Below are positions 1 to 9,203 of a DNA stretch of 64,000 bases, one piece after another (positions within the stretch are counted from its first letter, which is position 1; each line of letters begins with the position of its first letter). Source of the stretch: Candidatus Sulfurimonas marisnigri. GTDB lineage: Bacteria > Campylobacterota > Campylobacteria > Campylobacterales > Sulfurimonadaceae. Both the position numbers and the translations under genes were made by a program. The stretch covers positions 372,001 to 436,000 of the forward strand of contig NZ_CP054493.1 in NCBI RefSeq assembly GCF_015265475.1, read 5' to 3'. The notes under the pieces were generated by a model. The model was not told the origin of the DNA and searched no databases. It was given only the letters and a program-made list of their open reading frames with translations.

Positions 1-242
1 TTCCTGCAGAGATAATAGTAGACAATGTTCACCATGAAGAGATAGAAAAATATACTCATATCTCTTACGCTGGTGTTAGTATGGTTGATGAGAAGCTTTA
101 TGCCGATGGAGGAAGAGTCCTGGTTTGTGTTGGGATTGGAGATAGTATTAGAGAGGCAAGAGACAGAGCATATTTAAGATGTGGTCAAGTCCATTTTGCA
201 GGTAAAAAAATAAGAACAGACATAGCTTATCAAGCTCTTTAG
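1..242 (+). CDS. purD: Phosphoribosylamine-glycine ligase, C-terminal part (cut by window edge)
   Basis: This is the last 80 codons of GARS, the purine-pathway enzyme that joins glycine to phosphoribosylamine using ATP. Reading starts at base 3 and the upstream part lies outside the window. The visible end matches the PurD C-terminal domain: a GRVL segment, a [12 protein letters not shown] helix and an [10 protein letters not shown] segment just before the stop. The RDD-family gene begins 12 bases downstream on the same strand, so the two are probably cotranscribed. Identification rests on this C-terminal domain only; the ATP-grasp core is not visible. Confidence 0.85.
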   Translation, partial: PAEIIVDNVHHEEIEKYTHISYAGVSMVDEKLYADGGRVLVCVGIGDSIREARDRAYLRCGQVHFAGKKIRTDIAYQAL

Positions 243-254
243 GAAGTATAAAAA

Positions 255-704
255 GTGAACGACGATATTCAGGATATACTTCATCGAGAAAATATAACAC
301 TTGCATCAATTAAAAAGAGAAGCTTAGCTTTTTTAATAGATGAGATGCTACTCTCTTTTTTACTTATTATAGCTCTTGGAGACTCTTTCTTTGAGGCTAA
401 AACAATGGAAGAGATGATAATATTAACAAATACATTTGTTTTAGAATATATGGCTATGAAGGTTTTTTATCAAGCTTTTTTTATTACTCAGTATGGAGCA
501 ACTCTTGGTAAAATTGCTATGAAAATAAGAGTTGTAGATATAAAAACACTTCAAACGCCAAATGTAATAATCGCTCTTAATCGTGCCATAGTTAGAGTAA
601 TTAGTGAAATGTTTTTTTACCTTGGATTTGTTTGGGGTATGATGGACTCTTCACGTCAAACATGGCACGATAAAACTGCTAAGACTTTGGTTGTAAATGC
701 TTAA
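255..704 (+). CDS. RDD family membrane protein
   Basis: This is a 149-residue inner-membrane protein of the RDD family, whose role is mostly unknown (some members have been linked to ion transport). The family signature is visible: an Arg in KKRSLAFLID near residue 22, an acidic residue in the first helix, and the GKIAMKIRVVD loop near residue 85. Hydrophobic segments lie at about 25-45, 52-75 and 113-128. The start is a GTG at 255. The stop overlaps the lptD start by 8 bases, which implies translational coupling. The family call is good; no substrate can be inferred. Confidence 0.8.
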   Translation: MNDDIQDILHRENITLASIKKRSLAFLIDEMLLSFLLIIALGDSFFEAKTMEEMIILTNTFVLEYMAMKVFYQAFFITQYGATLGKIAMKIRVVDIKTLQTPNVIIALNRAIVRVISEMFFYLGFVWGMMDSSRQTWHDKTAKTLVVNA

Positions 705-2859
705 AGTCCTCGTTTTATTTATACTTTTTATTCCTTACCTTAGCGGTGATGATAAAGTTGAAGTATATGCTACTAAAATGGATACTAAAGATAATGTTGT
801 AAAAGCTTACGGAGAGGTTATAGTAGTTTATAAAGAGTCTCATTTAAGTGCCCAAAGGGCAGTCTATGACAGAAATAGTGGTGAGTTGGAACTCTTTGGA
901 AATATTCGTGCAACACAAGGTAGTGACATAAAGCTGCTTGGAGATTATGCGAAGTTAAATATAGCAAATAAAGAGAGAACATTTAAGCCGTTTTATATGT
1001 CTGAGCAAACATCAAATGTATGGTTGAGCGGATCTAAAAGTTATGCAAAAGATGATAATATAGAGATTACTTCTGGTGTGATGAGTGGTTGTAATCCCAG
1101 CAATCCACTTTGGAAAATGGAATTTACATCATCTGAGTACAACACAAATACAATGTGGCTTAGTCTTTATAATGCAAGATTGTATATCTATGATATACCA
1201 GTTTTTTATACTCCTTACTTTGGATATTCATTAGATACAACCAGAAGAACTGGGGTTTTACCACCTATATTTGGATATTCCAACAATGAGGGCTTTTACT
1301 ATGAACAGTCACTCTTTATTGCTGAACAAAATTGGTGGGATTTAGAGCTAAAACCTCAGATTAGAAATCAGCGTGGTTCAGGGATATATTCTACATTTAG
1401 ATTTGTAGACAGCAAAGTCTCAAAAGGAAGTTTGGTAACTGGTTATTTTAAAGAAAAAGAGAACTATTTTCTAGAAAACAATTTGGCAAACGAAACTCAT
1501 TACGGATTTAATTTTAATTATGACAACAGTGACTTTATAAATGAGTGGTTCTCAGCTAAGTTAAAAGGTCAGTCGGGTATATACGTAGATATAAATGATA
1601 TGAATGATGTTGAATATATAAATTTATCAACAAGCGATACTACACTAACTTCAACGGCGACACAGGTGATTTCAAGAATTAATATTTTTTATAACAATGA
1701 CACAGACTACTTTGGTGCATATTTCAAATACTACAAAGATTTAACACAAGAGAGCAATGAAAAAACTATTCAAAATCTTCCATCATTTCAGTATCACAGT
1801 TACTTAAGCACACTTCTTAAGGAGCATCTTTTATACAATTTAGATGTGAAAACAAATAATTATTCAAGATCAGTCGGTAAAAGTGCTATTCAGACAGATA
1901 TAAATATACCTATAACATTGCAAGCATCACTTTTTGATGAGTATATAAATATCTCATATAAATCATATCTGTATGCTCAACATACAGGATTTAAAGGTGA
2001 AGAGGAGATACCAACAAGCGATGAGTATAATAATGGTTTATATGCAAGAAATTCACATTCACTATCTGTTTCTTCTCAGCTTACACGAGCTTATGATAAA
2101 TTTACTCACGTAGTAGATTTTGGTTCTCAGTATATTGTTGGTGGAACCGAGACAAGAGATGGTTATTATGAAGATCAAAAAGATTACTGTTCTCAAAATA
2201 TTCATAAAAGTGAAGATATTTGTGAATTCTATAATATTTCTGATATAGAAGAAAATTTAAACCTGTTTTTTTCACAGTATGTCTATTCAGATGATGGACA
2301 ACAGATTATTTATCATAGATTATCACAAAACATCTCGTATGAAGATGCAAATGGCGGAGTTGGAGAGCTTGAAAATGAACTAGAATATAAGATTACTGAT
2401 AGCATTAATTTTTATAATAATATGTTTTATAACTATAACGAGAGAGATGTGTCTAAAAACTTCAATAAAATGTCTTTTCATGGCTATGGTTTCAATATAG
2501 CGTTATCACACATGTACAAAAATAGTTTTTTGCCAGGAGCTACTAAGACAAACTATATGACTTCTAGTTTGAAATATGATTATAATAAGCACTACTCTTA
2601 TAATTTTAGATATGATTACGACTTGCAAGAAGATTATAAAAAGAGTATGGAGATTGGTTTCTTATACAAGAAAAGATGTTGGGATTTCGGACTTAGATAT
2701 GTTGAAAACAACAGACCTATACTTGATCAAAATGGAGTATCAGATTCAATATATGATAGATACATATACTTAACAATAGCACTTAAGCCAATAATGTCAT
2801 CAGATAATAGATCATCTGATTTCGTTTATAGAATACCAGATAGTTCAGAGGGGAATTGA
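697..2859 (+). CDS. lptD: LPS-assembly protein LptD (OstA/Imp)
   Basis: LptD is the outer-membrane beta-barrel that inserts lipopolysaccharide into the outer leaflet, together with the lipoprotein LptE. The 720-residue product starts with a short signal peptide (about residues 1-17, ending near LSG). An LptA-like beta-jellyroll domain follows at about 20-130 (the VEVYATKMDTKDNVVKAYGEV region), and then a long barrel rich in aromatic, alternating strands ends near the C terminus. The length fits Campylobacterota LptD. Cysteines occur near residues 131, 497 and 507, so a disulfide is possible but not established. The gene overlaps the RDD gene and is followed 4 bases later by a phosphoribosyltransferase. 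Two other envelope LPS genes, waaA and lptG, are elsewhere in the window. Confidence 0.88.
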   Translation: MLKVLVLFILFIPYLSGDDKVEVYATKMDTKDNVVKAYGEVIVVYKESHLSAQRAVYDRNSGELELFGNIRATQGSDIKLLGDYAKLNIANKERTFKPFYMSEQTSNVWLSGSKSYAKDDNIEITSGVMSGCNPSNPLWKMEFTSSEYNTNTMWLSLYNARLYIYDIPVFYTPYFGYSLDTTRRTGVLPPIFGYSNNEGFYYEQSLFIAEQNWWDLELKPQIRNQRGSGIYSTFRFVDSKVSKGSLVTGYFKEKENYFLENNLANETHYGFNFNYDNSDFINEWFSAKLKGQSGIYVDINDMNDVEYINLSTSDTTLTSTATQVISRINIFYNNDTDYFGAYFKYYKDLTQESNEKTIQNLPSFQYHSYLSTLLKEHLLYNLDVKTNNYSRSVGKSAIQTDINIPITLQASLFDEYINISYKSYLYAQHTGFKGEEEIPTSDEYNNGLYARNSHSLSVSSQLTRAYDKFTHVVDFGSQYIVGGTETRDGYYEDQKDYCSQNIHKSEDICEFYNISDIEENLNLFFSQYVYSDDGQQIIYHRLSQNISYEDANGGVGELENELEYKITDSINFYNNMFYNYNERDVSKNFNKMSFHGYGFNIALSHMYKNSFLPGATKTNYMTSSLKYDYNKHYSYNFRYDYDLQEDYKKSMEIGFLYKKRCWDFGLRYVENNRPILDQNGVSDSIYDRYIYLTIALKPIMSSDNRSSDFVYRIPDSSEGN

Positions 2860-2863
2860 TTAT

Positions 2864-3526
2864 ATGAAAAAATATAAACATATACTTAAAAATCGTGAAG
2901 ATGCTGCACATAAACTAACTGATGTTATCCCAATGCAAAGATTTAAAGATGAAAAATGGAAATTGGTTGCTGTTTCAAGAGGTGGCTTGGAACTTGCACA
3001 CTATTTAAGAAAAAAATATTCTAACAGTATTGATTTTCTATTTTCAGAAGCTATCATGGCACCAAATAACGATGAGTGTGAAATAGCAAGAGTAAGTGAA
3101 AGAGAAGAGATAGTGATTAATGAAAAACTTGTCTCTGCCTTTGAGGTACAGTACGATTATATATATGGTGAAGCTCAAAGAAAACATGAAGAGAAAATAT
3201 TGAGTTATATATACCAGTACAGAAAAGGAAAACACTTCTCATCGATGCAAGATCAAATAGTTTTATTGGTAGATGAGGGAAGTGAAACTGGGCTAAAATT
3301 TATGACAGCACTAAAAACAGTTCTTGCTCAAAAGCCAAAAGCCGTTTATATAGCGGTTCCAGTTATACCAAGTGATGTGCTAGAGCTATTGGAACCATTT
3401 GCGGATGATATATATTTTCTACATAATATAGATGATTATGTTGAAACATCACTCTACTATGAAGATTTAGAGAAGATAGATGAAGAAAAAATTGAAAAAT
3501 TATTAGGAGAAAAGAATGAAGTATGA
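2864..3526 (+). CDS. Phosphoribosyltransferase-like protein with divergent PRPP loop
   Basis: This is a 220-residue protein with the type I phosphoribosyltransferase fold. An N-terminal VAVSRGGLELAHYL segment (residues about 37-50) resembles the first beta-alpha unit, and the hydrophobic strand before VDEGSETGLKF (about residues 133-147) occupies the PRPP-binding loop. The usual loop is acidic-acidic-G-x-x-T-G; here it reads D-E-G-S-E-T-G, which keeps the acidic pair and T-G but adds an unusual Glu. The substrate is unknown. It sits between lptD and pnp and overlaps the pnp start by 11 bases. It may be a nucleobase phosphoribosyltransferase or a regulatory relative. Confidence 0.7.
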   Translation: MKKYKHILKNREDAAHKLTDVIPMQRFKDEKWKLVAVSRGGLELAHYLRKKYSNSIDFLFSEAIMAPNNDECEIARVSEREEIVINEKLVSAFEVQYDYIYGEAQRKHEEKILSYIYQYRKGKHFSSMQDQIVLLVDEGSETGLKFMTALKTVLAQKPKAVYIAVPVIPSDVLELLEPFADDIYFLHNIDDYVETSLYYEDLEKIDEEKIEKLLGEKNEV

Positions 3527-5681
3527 TGTAAAAGTAGAGCTTTTAAATGCAGAGCAAGAGTATAATTTTAGTGATATAGCAAAGCAGGCAAATGGCTCTG
3601 CATGGGTAAAAAGTGGTGATAGTGTAATACTTGCTACAGTTGTTATTGATGAGACAGAGATTGTAAAAGATGATTTTTTGCCACTAACTGTTCAGTATAT
3701 AGAAAAAACATATGCAGCTGGTAAAATTCCTGGTGGATTTTTTAAACGTGAGACTAAACCGAGTGATTTTGAAACACTTACTTCTCGTATAGTTGATCGC
3801 TCACTCCGTCCACTATTCCCAAAAGGCTTTGGACACCCAACGCAGATAACTATTTTAGTATTAAGTGCTGATAAAGAGTGTGATTTACAGGTTCTAGCAC
3901 TTAATGCTGCGTCAGCTGCACTATATATTAGTGACATAGATATAAATACTTCTGTATCTGCAGTTCGTGCTGCTAAAGTTGATGGAGAAATAGTTTTAAG
4001 TCCAACTCTGCAACAGCTAAAAAATTCTACTCTAGATCTATATCTATCTGGGACTAAAGAAGATATTCTTATGATTGAGATGAGATCTATTGGTTCAGAG
4101 AAATTTGATAACACTTTGGTTGTTGACCCACTAATGGATCCAACGATGAGCGCTCCTATATTATCAACTCGTACTTCAAATGCTATAAGTGAAGATGAAC
4201 TTATAAAGGTTTTTGAGCAAACTCAGAGGGTACTTTTTGAGAATAATACTAAGCTTGAAGACTCTTTTAAACCTTTTAAAAAAGACACATTAGCAATTGA
4301 GTACAAAGCACATGTAATCAATGAAGAGATGGTTTCATTTGTAAAAGATAATCACATGTCAGATATTAAAGATGCTATGAATCAAATGGCAAAATCAGAA
4401 CGCTCAACAGCTCTAAGACAACTTAGAAAAAGAATAATAAAGAACAATATTGAGTGGGAAGAGATAGAGCTAAAAGATGCAATAGAAAAAGTAAAAAAAG
4501 AGCAAGTTAGAGCTCAAATTTTAAATGATAGAACTCGTGCAGATGGAAGATCTTTAACTGAAGTAAGACCTATCTCTATTAGTACAAATGTACTCCCTTC
4601 TGCTCACTCATCATGTCTGTTTACACGTGGACAAACGCAAGCATTAGTTGTTCTCACAATGGGCGGACCTAAAGATGCACAGATGTTTGAGGCCTTGACA
4701 GATGAGGGAACACAAAATGAAAACTTTATGGTTCACTATAATTTTCCTGGTTTTAGTGTTGGTGAAGCATCTCCTATTATGGGAACAAAAAGAAGAGAAC
4801 TAGGGCATGGAAATTTAGCTAAAAGAGCACTTGAGCCTATTATAAATCTCGATGGACAAACAGTTCGTTTAGTTTCTGAAATACTGGAATCAAATGGTTC
4901 ATCTTCAATGGCAACAGTTTGTGGAGGGTATATGGCACTTCGCGCTGCGGATGTTGAGACTAGTGATGTAGTAGCTGGAATTGCTATGGGTATGGTTTCC
5001 AAAGGTGAAAAATATGCCATTCTTTCTGACATTATGGGCTTAGAAGATCATGATGGTGATATGGACTTTAAGGTTACTGGTTCAAAAGATGGAATTACTG
5101 CAATGCAGATGGATATTAAACTCGGCGGGATTAGTTTAGATGTTTTAAAAGAAGCACTTTACCAAGCCAAAGAGGGTAGAAGTCATATTATAGACATAAT
5201 GATAGACGCTGAAGAAAAAATAGAATTTAATGACGGGGTTCTTCCTAGTACAGACTTCTTTCACATAGACCCTAGCTTTATAGGCGAGATTATTGGTCAA
5301 GCAGGTAAAACTATTCGTGAAATGATAGAGAAGTTTGAAGTGGCGATTGATATCGATAAAAAAGATGGAAAAGTTAAAATAACAGGCAAAAATAAAACGG
5401 GAGTTGCTGGAGCTAGAGAACATATAAATGGCATAGTAAATGCACCAAAGGTTGAAAAAGTTAAATATGAAGTTGGCGAAAAATATGAAGGAACTGTAAA
5501 AAAGATAGTTGATTTTGGAGCCTTTATAGAACTTCCAGATGGAACAGACGGACTTTTACATATCTCAAAAGTCTCAGACCAAAGAGTGGAGAAAGTATCG
5601 GATGTATTAAGTGAAGGTGAAAAAATAACAGTTGAGATATTGGAATTTAAAGGAAATAAAATTTCTTTAGGCCGCGCGTAA
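3516..5681 (+). CDS. pnp: Polyribonucleotide nucleotidyltransferase (PNPase)
   Basis: PNPase degrades RNA 3' to 5' with phosphate and works as a trimer in RNA turnover. The 721-residue product has the full domain order: RNase PH domain 1 (about 10-140, with FFKRETKPSD), the helical linker, RNase PH domain 2 (about 330-540, with FPGFSVGEASP), a KH domain (about 560-615, loop IGQAGK) and an S1 domain (about 640-715, with GTDGLLHIS). The KH GxxG loop has Gln-Ala where Lys-Gly or Asn-Gly is common. The start overlaps the upstream phosphoribosyltransferase. A strong palindrome follows the stop. Confidence 0.96.
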   Translation: MKYDVKVELLNAEQEYNFSDIAKQANGSAWVKSGDSVILATVVIDETEIVKDDFLPLTVQYIEKTYAAGKIPGGFFKRETKPSDFETLTSRIVDRSLRPLFPKGFGHPTQITILVLSADKECDLQVLALNAASAALYISDIDINTSVSAVRAAKVDGEIVLSPTLQQLKNSTLDLYLSGTKEDILMIEMRSIGSEKFDNTLVVDPLMDPTMSAPILSTRTSNAISEDELIKVFEQTQRVLFENNTKLEDSFKPFKKDTLAIEYKAHVINEEMVSFVKDNHMSDIKDAMNQMAKSERSTALRQLRKRIIKNNIEWEEIELKDAIEKVKKEQVRAQILNDRTRADGRSLTEVRPISISTNVLPSAHSSCLFTRGQTQALVVLTMGGPKDAQMFEALTDEGTQNENFMVHYNFPGFSVGEASPIMGTKRRELGHGNLAKRALEPIINLDGQTVRLVSEILESNGSSSMATVCGGYMALRAADVETSDVVAGIAMGMVSKGEKYAILSDIMGLEDHDGDMDFKVTGSKDGITAMQMDIKLGGISLDVLKEALYQAKEGRSHIIDIMIDAEEKIEFNDGVLPSTDFFHIDPSFIGEIIGQAGKTIREMIEKFEVAIDIDKKDGKVKITGKNKTGVAGAREHINGIVNAPKVEKVKYEVGEKYEGTVKKIVDFGAFIELPDGTDGLLHISKVSDQRVEKVSDVLSEGEKITVEILEFKGNKISLGRA

Positions 5682-5701
5682 ACTACTATCTGCATATTTA
5701 C

Positions 5702-5725
5702 AACAACTCTACATGTAGAGTTGTT
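5702..5725 (+). terminator. 24-bp perfect palindrome after pnp
   Basis: AACAACTCTACA is followed directly by its exact reverse complement TGTAGAGTTGTT, giving a strong hairpin 20 bases after the pnp stop. A short T-containing stretch follows but no long U run. A terminator or 3'-end stabiliser for the pnp mRNA is likely. Its centre is the ACATGT word that recurs across the window. Confidence 0.65.
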
Positions 5726-5773
5726 TACATACAATATTTTAAAATATTAAACTACCTTTTAGCACTTTTTATG

Positions 5774-5779
5774 TATAAT
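5774..5779 (+). promoter_or_regulatory. -10 box for atpE
   Basis: TATAAT preceded directly by TG forms a good -10 element 117 bases upstream of the atpE start. No clear -35 is visible, as is usual for the main sigma factor in Campylobacterota. It implies an untranslated leader of roughly 105 bases. Confidence 0.5.
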
Positions 5780-5890
5780 CGCCCATCAAATTTTAGTAGG
5801 GAAATCTTTGCATTTATGTTTGGATTGCTGTATTCTTTAGAATATGGTTACGCTAGCCGAAAATTTTTGTAAAACATATTGGAGAAATAC

Positions 5891-6205
5891 ATGAAAAAAG
5901 TTCTATTTTTAATGGTAGCATTAGCTACTGCTGCATTCGCTGCTGATGGAGATGTTGCAAATCAAACTCTTAAAGCTTACTCAATGATCGCTGCTGGTCT
6001 TGGTCTTGGTCTTGCTGCTCTTGGTGGAGCTATCGGTATGGGTCATACTGCTGCTGCAACAATCGCTGGTACTGCACGTAACCCAGGTTTAGGTGCTAAA
6101 CTAATGACTACAATGTTCATCGCTCTTGCAATGATCGAAGCACAAGTTATCTATGCACTTGTAATCGCACTTATCGCTTTATATGCGAACCCATATTTAG
6201 GTTAA
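5891..6205 (+). CDS. atpE: ATP synthase F0 subunit c
   Basis: Subunit c forms the proton-carrying ring of the F0 motor. The 104-residue product begins with a leader-like segment (MKKVLFLMVALATAAFA, then AADG), as in Helicobacter and Campylobacter. Two membrane helices follow, at about 30-55 (glycine-rich) and 77-100. The ion-binding Glu is in AMIEAQ near residue 83, and the polar loop holds ARNPG. I chose ATG 5891, which has GGAGA 5-10 bases upstream, over an in-frame TTG 12 bases earlier. The gene stands alone, away from any other ATP synthase gene, as is usual in this group. Confidence 0.95.
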   Translation: MKKVLFLMVALATAAFAADGDVANQTLKAYSMIAAGLGLGLAALGGAIGMGHTAAATIAGTARNPGLGAKLMTTMFIALAMIEAQVIYALVIALIALYANPYLG

Positions 6206-6224
6206 TCAACTTAAATATACCTCC

Positions 6225-6240
6225 GTTGGCTTCGGCCAAC
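6225..6240 (+). terminator. UUCG hairpin after atpE
   Basis: GTTGGC and GCCAAC enclose a TTCG tetraloop 20 bases after the atpE stop and are followed by a T-rich stretch (CTATTTTTAT). This looks like an intrinsic terminator placed just ahead of the tRNA-Leu gene. Confidence 0.7.
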
Positions 6241-6255
6241 ACTCTATTTTTATAT

Positions 6256-6339
6256 GCGATTGTGGTGGAACGGTAGACACGCAGGCTTGAGGGGCTTGTG
6301 CCGCAAGGTGTGAGGGTTCAAATCCCTCCAATCGCACCA
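6256..6339 (+). tRNA. tRNA-Leu (anticodon GAG)
   Basis: The 84-nt sequence folds as a class II tRNA. The acceptor arms GCGATTG and CAATCGC are followed by an encoded CCA. The anticodon stem CAGGC/GCTTG holds the loop TTGAGGG, giving anticodon GAG, and a long variable arm TGCC-GCAA-GGTG and a GGTTCAAAT T-loop are present. It reads CUU/CUC leucine codons. Confidence 0.95.
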
Positions 6340-6496
6340 CAAACAAATCCATTATCAAATAATAAAACAACCTTCTCTAAAATAATCAATACTATATTTA
6401 CTATATAAAACATCATATGAAGTTTTTTATGTTAAAATTAACAAAAAAATTAAGTACTATTAAGGCTATCGCAATGCATGATGTAAGAGAAAATCA

Positions 6497-8260
6497 ATGA
6501 GTATAAAAAATAAAATCCTTCTATTTATAACTTTTATTCTTTCAATATTTTCTTTTGCTCTGTTAACTATTATCGAGGTGCAACAAGAAGAAGATATGAA
6601 AATACTTCAAACAGAGTATTTAAAAAATACAAAAAATTTATATGAAAAAATTAATAAAAAATACGAAAATTTTTACTCTGATAAAATTTTATTTAACTCC
6701 AACTTTTTTTATGTGAAAGAAGCAATTAAAAGTAGAGATAAACAGCTTTTATATAAACTTTCATCTGACACATTCATAAGACTTCAAAAAGAGAATCCAA
6801 ATCTAGTTATTATGAATTTTCACCTTCCGGACAATACTTTGTTGTTGAAAATGAATCAACCTCATGAGACATATATGTACAAAAATAGAAGTCTTTTGGA
6901 AAAAGTACATAAAAGTAAAGAGGCGGCTGCAGGATTTTACAAAGATGAAGATTATTTGGCATATAGAATTATGCAACCTATATTTTATTCTGAAGAGTAT
7001 ATTGGAGTTTTGGAATTGGGTATTAATATAGATTATGTTTTAAAAGATATGAAACATTATTCAAATATAGAAGGTGTTATGTTTATTGAAAATAAGTTAA
7101 CATATAAAACTATTGAAAACATTGAAATACTTGATAATATATTTGAGTTTAGTGATATCATAAAAACAAGAAGCAGTGTCTATTTAAGCTACTTTTTTAG
7201 TATAAAAAACAGTGAAAATATATCTGTAGCAAATATTCATTTTTTCAAAAATATAACAAAAGAGGCAAATAAGTTTAAAAAAGATGAACAAATTATATCT
7301 ACGCTTTTAGCTGGAATGGTTTTTTTAACATTGCTTGTTGTCAGTTTTGGACTTAAAAGAAGCCTGAAAAATCTGCAAGATAGCTACGATGATTTTAGTG
7401 AACATAAAGATATGGTGGATGATAACATAATTATTGTCGAGACCTCGTCAGATGGTACTATTGTAGGAGTTAGTAACAGATTCTGTGAAATAAGTGGATA
7501 TAAAGAGAAGGAATTGATTAGTAAACCATTTGAGATGATAATGGATTCTGAGATAGCAGAACAAACAAACAAGAGTATTAAAGAAAGCTTACAAAAAGAT
7601 GGAGAGTGGAGCGGTGATTTAAAAAACAGAACTAAAGATGGAAAAATATATTGGCTTAGTAGCAAAACAGAGTCAAAAATAAAAGATAAAAAATTAATAT
7701 GTTTCAATCATATTATGCATGATGTCACATATAAAAAAATAAATGAAGATCTTCTTCTTGGTGATGAACTAACCAACATGTACAACAGAAGATATTTTAA
7801 TGATCTTTTTCCAAGAACAGCTAAGGGTATAAAAAGAAATGGTGGTTGTTTTAATCTTATAGTTTTAGACATAGATGATTTTAAAAATTATAACGATATT
7901 TATGGGCATGATAATGGTGATAAGGCTATTGTAGATATATCAAATGTTATAATAAAGTCTTTTAGACGTCCTGATGATTTCTGCTTTAGGCTTGGCGGAG
8001 CAGAATTCGGTATTATATTTAAATCAGCTAATGAGGACGAGGGGTATTTATATACGCAAGTTCTCAGAAAAAATATAGAGATGATCCGTATTAAACATGA
8101 GGGAAATGTTATATATAAAGTTTTAACCGCATCATTTGGTCTAGTTTCTGTTATGAGTGATAATATAGGTGATGAAAAAGAGATTTATAAATTAGCGTAT
8201 GAACATCTTTACAGAGCAAAAGAAGATGGTAGAAACAAAGTTATTCGTAAACTTGCATAG
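6497..8260 (+). CDS. Membrane PAS-GGDEF protein with degenerate GGAEF site
   Basis: This is a 587-residue signalling protein related to diguanylate cyclases. It has a first membrane helix at about 7-27, a periplasmic sensor region at about 30-262 (Cache-like), a second helix at about 268-285, a PAS domain at about 305-415 and a GGDEF domain at about 420-585. The substrate and metal motifs around LTNMYNRRYF and DIDDFKNYND are intact. The signature reads GGAEF at 500-504, so the catalytic Asp/Glu is Ala, while the inhibitory RxxD site (R491, D494) is kept. It may therefore bind c-di-GMP rather than make it. It is followed 19 bases later by cysK. Confidence 0.85.
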   Translation: MSIKNKILLFITFILSIFSFALLTIIEVQQEEDMKILQTEYLKNTKNLYEKINKKYENFYSDKILFNSNFFYVKEAIKSRDKQLLYKLSSDTFIRLQKENPNLVIMNFHLPDNTLLLKMNQPHETYMYKNRSLLEKVHKSKEAAAGFYKDEDYLAYRIMQPIFYSEEYIGVLELGINIDYVLKDMKHYSNIEGVMFIENKLTYKTIENIEILDNIFEFSDIIKTRSSVYLSYFFSIKNSENISVANIHFFKNITKEANKFKKDEQIISTLLAGMVFLTLLVVSFGLKRSLKNLQDSYDDFSEHKDMVDDNIIIVETSSDGTIVGVSNRFCEISGYKEKELISKPFEMIMDSEIAEQTNKSIKESLQKDGEWSGDLKNRTKDGKIYWLSSKTESKIKDKKLICFNHIMHDVTYKKINEDLLLGDELTNMYNRRYFNDLFPRTAKGIKRNGGCFNLIVLDIDDFKNYNDIYGHDNGDKAIVDISNVIIKSFRRPDDFCFRLGGAEFGIIFKSANEDEGYLYTQVLRKNIEMIRIKHEGNVIYKVLTASFGLVSVMSDNIGDEKEIYKLAYEHLYRAKEDGRNKVIRKLA

Positions 8261-8279
8261 ATAAATTAAAGGATATTTA

Positions 8280-9203
8280 ATGAAAATCGCAAAAAACATT
8301 ACAGAACTTATTGGTAATACCCCAATGATTGTATTAAATACACCATCAAGATTAACTGATGCAACTATTATTGGAAAGTGTGAGTTTATGAATCCTACCA
8401 GCTCTGTGAAAGATAGAATAGGCTTTAATATGATTAGACGAGCACAAGAAGCTGGTAAAATAATCAAGGGTACAACAATCATTGAGCCAACAAGCGGAAA
8501 CACGGGGATAGCATTGGCAGCAAATTGTGCATCGCAAAAAATAAAACTAATTTTGACAATGCCTGAATCTATGAGTTTGGAAAGAAGAAGCCTTTTAAGA
8601 TCTTTAGGTGCAGAGCTTGTTTTAACACCCGCTTCGGAGGGTATGAATGGTGCAATCAATAAAGCAGATCAGTTACACAAAGAGATTCCAAACTCTATAG
8701 TTCTGCAACAGTTTGAAAATTCGGCAAATCCTGAAATTCACATGTTAACAACAGCTAATGAAATTTTAAATGATACTGGTGGCAATATTGATGCCTTTGT
8801 TGCAGCAGTTGGCACAGGTGGAACTTTGAGTGGTACGTCAAAAGTTTTAAAACAACATGTAAAAAATATAGCGATATTTGCGGTAGAACCAAATGATTCA
8901 GCAGTATTATCTGGAAATAAAGCAGGTCCACATGCTATTCAAGGTATTGGTGCCGGTTTTATACCTAAAACATTAGATATAACTGTTTATGAAGAAGTTA
9001 TAAGAGTTAGTAATGAAGATGCTATAAATACAGCAAAAATGTTAGCAAAAGAGGAAGGGTTGCTTGTTGGAATATCTGCTGGCGCAAATGTATATGCAAC
9101 AATGCAAATTGCTTCTAGAGAAGAGTTTAAAGGTAAGACATTGGTAACAATTCTTTGTGATACGGGAGAGAGATATCTAAGTACGGCACTTTTTAGTGAA
9201 TAA
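8280..9203 (+). CDS. cysK: Cysteine synthase (O-acetylserine sulfhydrylase)
   Basis: This PLP enzyme makes cysteine from O-acetylserine and sulfide. The 307-residue product carries the PLP lysine in NPTSSVKDRIG (K44), the substrate loop PTSGNTGIALA near 70-80 and the phosphate-binding GTGGTLSG loop near 180. An AAAGGA ribosome-binding site lies just before the ATG. The next gene starts 8 bases inside its 3' end, so cysK and pabC are coupled. It could be called cysM by some tools; the CysK assignment fits the length and the SSVKDR motif. Confidence 0.92.
   Translation: MKIAKNITELIGNTPMIVLNTPSRLTDATIIGKCEFMNPTSSVKDRIGFNMIRRAQEAGKIIKGTTIIEPTSGNTGIALAANCASQKIKLILTMPESMSLERRSLLRSLGAELVLTPASEGMNGAINKADQLHKEIPNSIVLQQFENSANPEIHMLTTANEILNDTGGNIDAFVAAVGTGGTLSGTSKVLKQHVKNIAIFAVEPNDSAVLSGNKAGPHAIQGIGAGFIPKTLDITVYEEVIRVSNEDAINTAKMLAKEEGLLVGISAGANVYATMQIASREEFKGKTLVTILCDTGERYLSTALFSE

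Noticed and set aside
3692-4114. 140-residue frame opposite pnp, and similar antisense frames over fliH, M14 and lptG
   Set aside because: They are mirrors of strongly conserved genes, with serine- and leucine-rich translations typical of reverse-frame artefacts and no start signals.
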